Notes under the pieces: model-generated
Databases searched by the model: none
Seen by the model: only the letters and a program-made list of their open reading frames with translations
What the model was told of the DNA's origin: nothing
Shown: one piece after another, positions 60,929 to 64,000 of the stretch
How the letters are laid out: the number at the start of each line of letters is the position of its first letter
How positions within the stretch are numbered: the first letter of the stretch is position 1
Position numbers and translations under genes: made by a program
Assembly (NCBI RefSeq): GCF_002879865.1
Contig: NZ_PNXY01000010.1
Coordinates: 124,001-188,000, forward strand
Origin: Paraburkholderia rhynchosiae
GTDB lineage: Bacteria; Pseudomonadota; Gammaproteobacteria; Burkholderiales; Burkholderiaceae
DNA length: 64,000 bases
Reading direction: 5' to 3'

Positions 60929-60941
60929 TTGGTCTGACCAA
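60929..60941. promoter_or_regulatory. FadR/LldR-type operator of lutABC
   Basis: TTGGTCTGACCAA is a perfect 6-bp palindrome around one base and matches the GntR/FadR-subfamily pattern TGGTC-N-GACCA known for LldR-like regulators. It lies directly after the -10 of the lutA promoter and would cover the transcription start, which implies repression. Confidence 0.88.
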
Positions 60942-60970
60942 AATATAAGGAAGTCGCTTCGGCGTGTCAA
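60942..60970 (-). promoter_or_regulatory. Sigma-70 promoter of lutABC
   Basis: On the minus strand TTGACA (60970-60965), a 17-base spacer and TATATT (60947-60942) form a near-consensus promoter. The operator follows at once. Confidence 0.88.
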
Positions 60971-61070
60971 TCGGAAGATCGTCAGCGCAATTGGCGAGCG
61001 GCGGCGAACCGCCCCGAGCGTCAGTCCCGATCCAACGGTGTGAAGGTGAATCGAATGTTCCGAACGAGGC

Positions 61071-61799
61071 CTACAGTTTCGCCGCGTCTTCCTGATAGAT
61101 CTCGCGCACGAAGGCCAGATGACGCTCGGCGGCCTTGCGCGCCTTTTGCGCGTCGCGCGCGATAACGGCGTCGTAGATGGCCTGATGCTGGCTCATCAGC
61201 TGCTTTTCCATCACCTCGTCGTAATCGATCAGCCGATGATATTGGCGCATGCCTTCGCGAATCAGCGTATGAATGCCGTGCATCACATGCGCGAGTGCGA
61301 TGTTGTGCGTGGAGTCGGCAATCGCGAGATGAAATGCAGCATCGAGTTCCGCGAGATTCACGCGGTCTTGCGACAGCGAAGCCGCCTTCAATGCCTCGAA
61401 CGCGGCCTTGATCTTGCGAAGATCGGCGGCGGTGGCCCGCTCAGCCGCATACACCGTCGAAATGGATTCGAGCCCCTGGCGCAACTCGAGAATGTCGGCA
61501 CTGGTACGCGGATTCTGAAGAAGCAGCTCCGCGAGCGGCTTCGAGATGATCGGCGCAGTCAGGTCCACCACCATAAAGCCGCCCCGCCCAGAGGTGGCGA
61601 TATATCCATCCGACTCCAGCCGGATCAGCGCTTCGCGCAACGAAGGCCGCGAGACGGCGAGCTGCGTGGCCAGATCGCGTTCAGCCGGCAGCCGGTCGCC
61701 CGGCATCAACGTGCCGTCCGAGATCAGTTGCTTGATCTGGTCGGCTACGACATCGGACAGCCGTTTGCGCGTGAAGGACTGGATCGGGCGAAAGTGCAT
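61071..61799 (-). CDS. FadR-type GntR regulator of lutABC
   Basis: 242 residues. The N-terminal GntR winged helix is clear (LSDVVADQIKQLISDGTLMPGDRLPAERDLA, split; then LAVSRPSLREALIRLESDGYI). The C-terminal FCD ligand domain has ELDAAFHLAIADSTHN with its metal-binding Asp/His pattern. It resembles LldR/LutR-type lactate regulators and lies upstream of lutA on the same strand with the matching operator between. Lactate as effector is inferred. Ends with TAG 198 bases before lutA. Confidence 0.9.
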   Translation of the reverse strand: MHFRPIQSFTRKRLSDVVADQIKQLISDGTLMPGDRLPAERDLATQLAVSRPSLREALIRLESDGYIATSGRGGFMVVDLTAPIISKPLAELLLQNPRTSADILELRQGLESISTVYAAERATAADLRKIKAAFEALKAASLSQDRVNLAELDAAFHLAIADSTHNIALAHVMHGIHTLIREGMRQYHRLIDYDEVMEKQLMSQHQAIYDAVIARDAQKARKAAERHLAFVREIYQEDAAKL

Positions 61800-61951
61800 A
61801 GGCGGCGGCTGACAAAGCCGGATTGTTCAGGGTGGTTCGTTAGCGACGGTTAGCGACGGTGCGGAACGGTTAGCGGCGCACGCGAGGCGGGTGAATTATA
61901 CCGTTGCGCGGCTCGCACAAATTAGCCTGCGCGAGCGCGCATCCACGAGTC

Positions 61952-63130
61952 TCAACGCAACGGCAATGCCGCCACAAACGCCGCAATCCGTTCGCATGCG
62001 TCGGCAAGACGCGTTTCATCGACGACAAAGCCCAGCCGCACGAAACCGCTCGCGGTCTCGCCAAAAGCGCTGGCGTCGAGCACCGACACCCCTTGCGCGC
62101 GAAACAGTTGCCACGTGAAATCCATCGTATCGAGGCCCGTGCCGCTTACGTCGACCATCATGAACATGCCGGCTTCGGGCAGCAGACAGCGCAGTCGCGG
62201 AATGCGGCTCAAACGCTCGAACACCACGTCGCGGCGGCGCCGGTAGATGTCGCGCATCTCCGCGACGATGCGCGCCTTCTCCCGCAGCGCCGTCAACGCG
62301 GCTTGCTGGATGAAACCCGGCAGGCCGTACAGCATGGCGAGCGCGAGCCGCCCCATATGTTCGATGAGTGGCGTGGGCCCGATCGCCCAGCCCACGCGCC
62401 ACCCCGCCATTGCATGCGATTTGGACAGACTGCCGAGCGTGACCGTACGCTCGGCCATGCCGGGCAACGACATGATGCTCAGGTGTTCGCGCTCGAACGT
62501 GAGATCGGCGTAGACCTCGTCGGACAGCACCCACAGATCGTGCTCGCACGCGAGCCGCGCAATGCGTTCGAGGTCAGCGCGCGGCATCACGACACCGGTC
62601 GGATTGCACGGCGTGGCGAAGAAAATCGCCTTCGTGGCCGGCGTAACCGCACGCTCGAGCGCATCGCAGTCCAGGTGAAACGCCCGCGCGGGATCGACCG
62701 GCACCGGCACTAGCGTGGCCCCTGCGGCGCGCACGCAAGCTTCGTAGGTGAGGTACATCGGCTCCGGAACGACCACTTCGTCGCCCGCTTCGAGTAGGCA
62801 GAGCGACGTGGCGAACACGCCGTTTTGCGCGCCCGCCGTGAGAATCACATTCGCCGCGCTCACGGCGCAGCCGCTCATGCGCGCGTGCTCTTCGGCAATC
62901 GCCGCGCGCAGCGGATCGCGGCCGGACACCGCGCTGTAATGCGTATCGCCGCCGCGCAAGGCTTCGATAGCGCGCTCGACAATCGGCGTGGGCGTCGCGA
63001 AGTCGGGGTCCCCCACGCTCAGCACGATGACGTCCTCGCCATTCGCGGCCGCCTGCTGCGCCACGCGATGAATCTCCCATGCCGACGTGCGCCGCCCTTG
63101 CAAACCCTCGACCCGACTCGAATACTTCAT
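61952..63130 (-). CDS. PLP-dependent class I/II aminotransferase
   Basis: 392 residues, fold type I. SVGDPDFATPTPIVERAIEAL begins the family pattern, FFATPCNPTGVV and SDEVYADLTFE follow, and the PLP lysine is in SLSKSHAMAGWRVGW. C-terminal R is in GFVRLGFVVDE. The family transfers amino groups from Asp, Ala or aromatic amino acids to 2-oxo acids; the substrate here is open. ATG 63130 has GGGTGA upstream; GTG 63139 is possible. It lies between rpoN and the lut regulator gene on the same strand. Confidence 0.88.
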   Translation of the reverse strand: MKYSSRVEGLQGRRTSAWEIHRVAQQAAANGEDVIVLSVGDPDFATPTPIVERAIEALRGGDTHYSAVSGRDPLRAAIAEEHARMSGCAVSAANVILTAGAQNGVFATSLCLLEAGDEVVVPEPMYLTYEACVRAAGATLVPVPVDPARAFHLDCDALERAVTPATKAIFFATPCNPTGVVMPRADLERIARLACEHDLWVLSDEVYADLTFEREHLSIMSLPGMAERTVTLGSLSKSHAMAGWRVGWAIGPTPLIEHMGRLALAMLYGLPGFIQQAALTALREKARIVAEMRDIYRRRRDVVFERLSRIPRLRCLLPEAGMFMMVDVSGTGLDTMDFTWQLFRAQGVSVLDASAFGETASGFVRLGFVVDETRLADACERIAAFVAALPLR

Positions 63131-63268
63131 CGCGCTCACCCGTTTCTGATTTGACCCGCCAATGTAAATGGGTGCGCGCGAAACGTCCAGATACGAAAAA
63201 GCGCCATGCGGGCGGACAGCCTCGCGTGGCGCTTCAGTGGAGCCCCTGCTTGCACGGACGCCGCAAGT

Positions 63269-64000
63269 TCAGACTTGGCGGCGCAACTCCGCCGGTGGCA
63301 CCTTCATCAAATGACGATACTTCGCGACAGTGCGGCGCGCGACGAGCACGCCCTGGTCGGCGAGCATCTTCGCAAGCGTCACGTCCGAAAGCGGATCGCG
63401 TGTATTTTCCGCGGCGATCATTTCCTTGAGCAGCGCCCGCACCGCGGCGGCGGAACAGGTGCCGCCGCTTTCGGTGCCGAGCTCGCGCGGGAAAAAATGC
63501 TTGAATTCGAAAATGCCGCGTGGCGTGGCCATATATTTGTTGCCGGTCGCGCGCGAGATGGTCGATTCGTGCAGACCCAGTTCGTCGGCGACATCGCGCA
63601 ACACCATCGGCTTGAGCGCGATTTCACCGTACTGGAAAAACGCCTTCTGATGCGCGACGATGCACTCGGCCACGCGTTGAATCGTGTCGAAGCGTTGTTG
63701 CGCATTCCTGATCAACCAGCGCGCCTCCTGAAGCTGCTGGGCGAGCGGCGAACGGCTTGCACCCGCCGACTGCGCAAACAGTTCGGCATACATGCGATGA
63801 ATCCGTGCGCGCGGCTGAACCGCCGGGTTGATCGTCACGACCCATTTGTTGCGCACCTGACGCACGATCACGTCCGGCACGACGTAGTTATCCTCAGTGC
63901 GGCCATAGCAGTTGCCTGGCTTCGGATCGAGCTTGCGCACCAGAGCACAGGCCACGCGCAACTCGTCAGCACTGCAGCCGATCTGCTTTTGCAGTTCGGC
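63269..64000 (-). CDS. rpoN: RNA polymerase sigma-54 factor, C-terminal part (cut by window end)
   Basis: 244 residues remain, reading in from the right edge. LDPKPGNCYG and VIVRQVRNKWVVTINPAVQPR belong to the core-binding region. The helix-turn-helix ELGLHESTISRATGNKYMATPRG (split) and the RpoN box ARRTVAKYR near the end identify the -24 and -12 contact parts. It guides polymerase to promoters such as the one at 39591, together with AAA+ activators. No hpf or ptsN gene follows; an aminotransferase gene does, so this may be a second rpoN copy. Confidence 0.95.
   Translation of the reverse strand, partial: AELQKQIGCSADELRVACALVRKLDPKPGNCYGRTEDNYVVPDVIVRQVRNKWVVTINPAVQPRARIHRMYAELFAQSAGASRSPLAQQLQEARWLIRNAQQRFDTIQRVAECIVAHQKAFFQYGEIALKPMVLRDVADELGLHESTISRATGNKYMATPRGIFEFKHFFPRELGTESGGTCSAAAVRALLKEMIAAENTRDPLSDVTLAKMLADQGVLVARRTVAKYRHLMKVPPAELRRQV

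Noticed and set aside
61838..61876. GTTAGCGACG-type short repeats upstream of the lut regulator as a CRISPR or operator array
   Set aside because: Only two to three imperfect copies without spacers or symmetry; more likely local slippage.
1..64000. Prophage, transposase, integrase, CRISPR array, tRNA or rRNA
   Set aside because: No such proteins, terminal repeats, regularly spaced repeats or structural RNA signatures were found on either strand.

Overview
The window is GC-rich, densely coded DNA that looks like a chromosomal segment of a Burkholderiaceae betaproteobacterium, most probably Paraburkholderia or a close relative. The grounds are the codon and GC character, an acdR-acdS (ACC deaminase) pair, a cobG/cbiD-type cobalamin cluster, lutABC, several LysR regulators and ATGA-coupled operons. 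I see no phage, insertion sequence, CRISPR array, rRNA or tRNA. Species assignment is inference.

Region by region. 0-4 kb: the tail of a trehalase, an AlkB-like dioxygenase behind a LexA box, a DUF1488 protein and an MFS exporter. 3-6.5 kb: divergent metR and metE. 6.5-15.5 kb: a corrin-ring cluster in two divergent arms. cobM, cobK, cbiD and cobL lie on the minus strand; cobG, cobH, cobI and a cbiG-cobJ fusion lie on the plus strand behind a cobalamin riboswitch. 15.5-19.2 kb: a YhaN/YhaO (SbcCD-like) nuclease pair. 19-30 kb: DUF445 and AI-2E membrane proteins, a ketopantoate-reductase-like and class II aldolase pair, an aromatic aminotransferase with a divergent LysR gene, a complete second trehalase and a MipA/OmpV porin. 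30-35 kb: exported MsrA, acdR/acdS, and a LysR/pirin pair. 35-37 kb: ahpC and ahpF.

37-41 kb: a PrpR-type sigma-54 activator divergent from a methylisocitrate-lyase-like enzyme, with a recognisable upstream activator site and a -24/-12 promoter between them. 41-46 kb: an MFS transporter, a GNAT, a prolyl-4-hydroxylase-like enzyme, an NTF2-like protein and nicotinamide phosphoribosyltransferase. 46.35-47.72 kb: a gene-poor, less GC-rich stretch before a VpsR-like regulator. 49-54 kb: a second DHA2-type exporter and a large MscS channel. 54-58.1 kb: a LexA-boxed operon of a FAN1-like VRR-NUC nuclease and an XPD/DinG-like Fe-S helicase with an N-terminal RecB/Cas4-type nuclease motif. 58-62 kb: lutABC with its FadR-type regulator, a consensus promoter and a perfect operator. 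62-64 kb: an aminotransferase and the 3' part of rpoN, cut by the window end.

The most notable points are two SOS-boxed DNA-repair loci (AlkB-like; VRR-NUC plus nuclease-helicase), a third repair pair (YhaNO), a cobalamin cluster mixing oxygen-dependent (CobG) and anaerobic-type (CbiD, CbiG) enzymes, and an acdS whose conserved initiator position reads ATC instead of ATG.
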